Positions 62,720 through 64,000 of a stretch of 64,000 nt of DNA are shown here, piece by piece. How positions within the stretch are numbered: position 1 is the first letter of the stretch; each line of letters starts with the position of its first letter. The notes below the pieces were generated by a model. It was not told the origin of the DNA. It saw nothing but the letters and a program-made list of their open reading frames with translations, and did no database searches. The stretch spans positions 248,001 through 312,000 of the forward strand of contig CP129491.1 of the NCBI GenBank assembly GCA_030584105.1, in the 5' to 3' direction. Origin of the DNA: UTCHB3 sp002050155. GTDB lineage: Bacteria > Bacteroidota > Ignavibacteria > Ignavibacteriales > Ignavibacteriaceae. A program made the position numbers and the translations under genes.

Positions 62720-63470
62720 TGGGGATTTTGAAGTGGTGGGGAATGGTGTTGAGCGGGTTTTGATTGAAGTTGAAGTGGGGGGGTATGGTTTGAAGGGGGG
62801 GGGTGTTTTGATATGGGTAGATTGAAGTTGGGCGAAGTGTTGAGTGGAGTGGGTAGGGGAAGTGCCCGACATCCGCAAAGATAATAAAGCATTCCGCTGT
62901 TTAGATGCTATAGTGTGTAGATAACTCCCAATTAATTTGGAAAAGCCCGCAGCCATATTCACCTGCTGTCCGGTGTACTGTTGTCTCTTATCTTGTTGAA
63001 AAACTTCTTAAGATGTATCTGCCTTTAGTCCCGCCCGACCGGTGAACGCTACCCCACCAAACCTTTTCCCACCCGCCGAATTGCAAACATTTAAGTCTGA
63101 GTTCTCAAAGGCGTGGGAACGCTACCCCCCATCAAACCTTTTTCCACCCGCCGAACGCTGGTGACACAAAATCTCCTCATCCTCTGAATCTCCCTTAAAA
63201 GCCACTAACCCGCCAAAATCCTCCTCAACGCCCCCCCCCACTAAAAAACTCAGCCGACACACCCCGCCCCGCGACACTTCCTGCAAAAAAATAGTTTGGA
63301 ATAATCGCAAATTTCCATATTTTAAACGGCGTAAATTAATATAATATTCAGGTGTAGAAATGCCCCGATAAAACCTGACCTTTAACATAATAAATCATCA
63401 TCGCAAACCTGTGTCCGCACTGCAATTTTTTGCGTAAATTTTTTTGCCGGTAAAAATAAGGAACACCCTA
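62720..63470. other. Long gene-free interval with G-rich and C-rich repeats
   Basis: After the barrel gene, 62730-62860 is G-rich on the plus strand (runs of seven to nine G). At 63048-63075 and 63121-63155 a segment with CTACCCC, CAAACCTTTT and CCACCCGCCGAA is repeated at about 73 bases distance. No gene or clear terminator is visible. The minus-strand frames here run antisense through repeats and I do not support them. Confidence 0.5.
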
Positions 63471-64000
63471 ATGAGTACCAAATTTTTCACAAACGACGAT
63501 GGAAACACCCTCCTAAAAAAGTTCGAGGGAATATTCAGTTATAACAAAATTGATTATTTCGATGCAATCGTGGGCTATTTTCGTTCATCCGGCTACTTTA
63601 AAGTGAGACCGCTTTTAGAGAATGTACCTAAAATCAGAATTCTTCTGGGAATAAATGTGGATGAACTCGTGCGGGCTGCACACAAGAAAGGATTGGAGTT
63701 CCACGGCAACGCGGAGGTAATCCGTGAAAAATTTGTTGAAGGAGCACTGTCGGATATCAGCAGCGCAAAATATGATAAAGAAACTGAAAAGGGAATCGAA
63801 CAATTTATTCAGGATGTAATGGATGGAAAGCTTGAAATCCGTGCCCACCCCTCGAAAAAAATACACGCAAAAGTTTATATTTTCCGCCCCGAACCATTTA
63901 ACGAACACACCCCTGGTTCGGTTATAACAGGCTCATCAAACTTTACAGTGCAAGGTCTGGGAGCAGGAAAAGAAAATGTGCCTAACTACGAGTTCAATGT
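63471..64000 (+). CDS. PLD-domain protein, probably the N-terminus of a PLD-helicase (partial)
   Basis: The gene starts with ATG at 63471 behind AAGGA and runs off the window (176 codons seen). Residues 25-65 (FDAIVGYFRSSGYFKVRPLL, IRILLGINVDEL) and the HKD-like pair HAKVYIF and GSSNFTVQGLG match the phospholipase D-like nuclease domain found at the N-terminus of SNF2-type helicases. The helicase part, if present, is outside the window. Such proteins are often linked to DNA defence or repair, which would need the rest of the gene to judge. Confidence 0.72.
   Translation, partial: MSTKFFTNDDGNTLLKKFEGIFSYNKIDYFDAIVGYFRSSGYFKVRPLLENVPKIRILLGINVDELVRAAHKKGLEFHGNAEVIREKFVEGALSDISSAKYDKETEKGIEQFIQDVMDGKLEIRAHPSKKIHAKVYIFRPEPFNEHTPGSVITGSSNFTVQGLGAGKENVPNYEFN

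Noticed and set aside
62042..62962. 306-codon open frame on the minus strand
   Set aside because: It lies antisense to the Wzi-like barrel gene and runs into repeats. It has no ribosome binding site and an Arg/Pro/His-rich composition typical of shadow frames.

Overview
The window looks like a chromosomal segment of a member of the Ignavibacteria/Chlorobi side of Bacteroidota (inference, not proven). The pointers are an alternative complex III plus cytochrome oxidase cluster, a secreted protein with the NFPNPFNPST-type C-terminal sorting domain used by type IX secretion, Wzi-like outer-membrane proteins, SARP-type regulators, and many TTG/GTG starts behind AGGAGG-like ribosome binding sites. 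I saw no rRNA, tRNA or CRISPR array.

Layout. (1) 1-8.5 kb: end of an alternative complex III operon (actE', actF), a monohaem cytochrome c, SCO1, an A2-type cytochrome oxidase in the order I-III-IV-II, haem O synthase and a membrane cytochrome c, closed by a strong terminator. (2) 8.5-10.6 kb: tandem repeats, a small Cys-rich protein, and an arsM/arsR pair with two near-identical candidate ArsR operators. (3) 10.8-17.4 kb: an array of eight divergent paralogues of a short exported protein of unknown function. Members carry a plain signal peptide, a lipobox or an N-terminal anchor. One is hit at its 3' end by an IS3-family element. (4) 17.7-19.9 kb: an HSDR_N-DUF5655 protein and a lipoprotein gene interrupted by an in-frame TAG. 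(5) 20.3-28.1 kb: two adjacent membrane-spanning SARP-type regulators (periplasmic lectin-like domain, with kelch-like repeats in the first, and a cytoplasmic winged helix plus BTAD) and a T9SS cargo protein. (6) 28.6-55.4 kb: a large surface-polysaccharide cluster. It covers UDP-HexNAc uronate synthesis, UDP-L-FucNAc synthesis (CapEFG), a LegB/LegC/formyltransferase module, glycosyltransferases, Wzx, Wzy, WecB, and a fused glutaminase/N-acetyl-sugar amidotransferase. A second identical, inverted IS copy lies inside it. From about 36.5 to 54.6 kb the DNA is visibly more AT-rich than on either side, which suggests acquired serotype-like DNA. (7) 55.4-62.7 kb: two Wzi-like outer-membrane proteins with ATP-grasp, HAD and PIG-L deacetylase genes. 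(8) 63.5 kb to the end: start of a PLD-domain protein.

A recurrent theme is minisatellite-like tandem repetition. Units of about 9 to 90 bp lie between genes and also inside reading frames: an epimerase, a HAD hydrolase, a Wzi-like protein, the T9SS tail and a lipoprotein. The in-gene units are multiples of three and sit in loops or linkers.

The best candidates for something undescribed are the eight-member exported-protein array, the twin transmembrane SARP receptors, the fused class II glutaminase/PP-loop sugar amidotransferase, and the repeat-expansion habit, including a 60-codon heptad-repeat frame locked by ATGA overlaps between two capsule genes.
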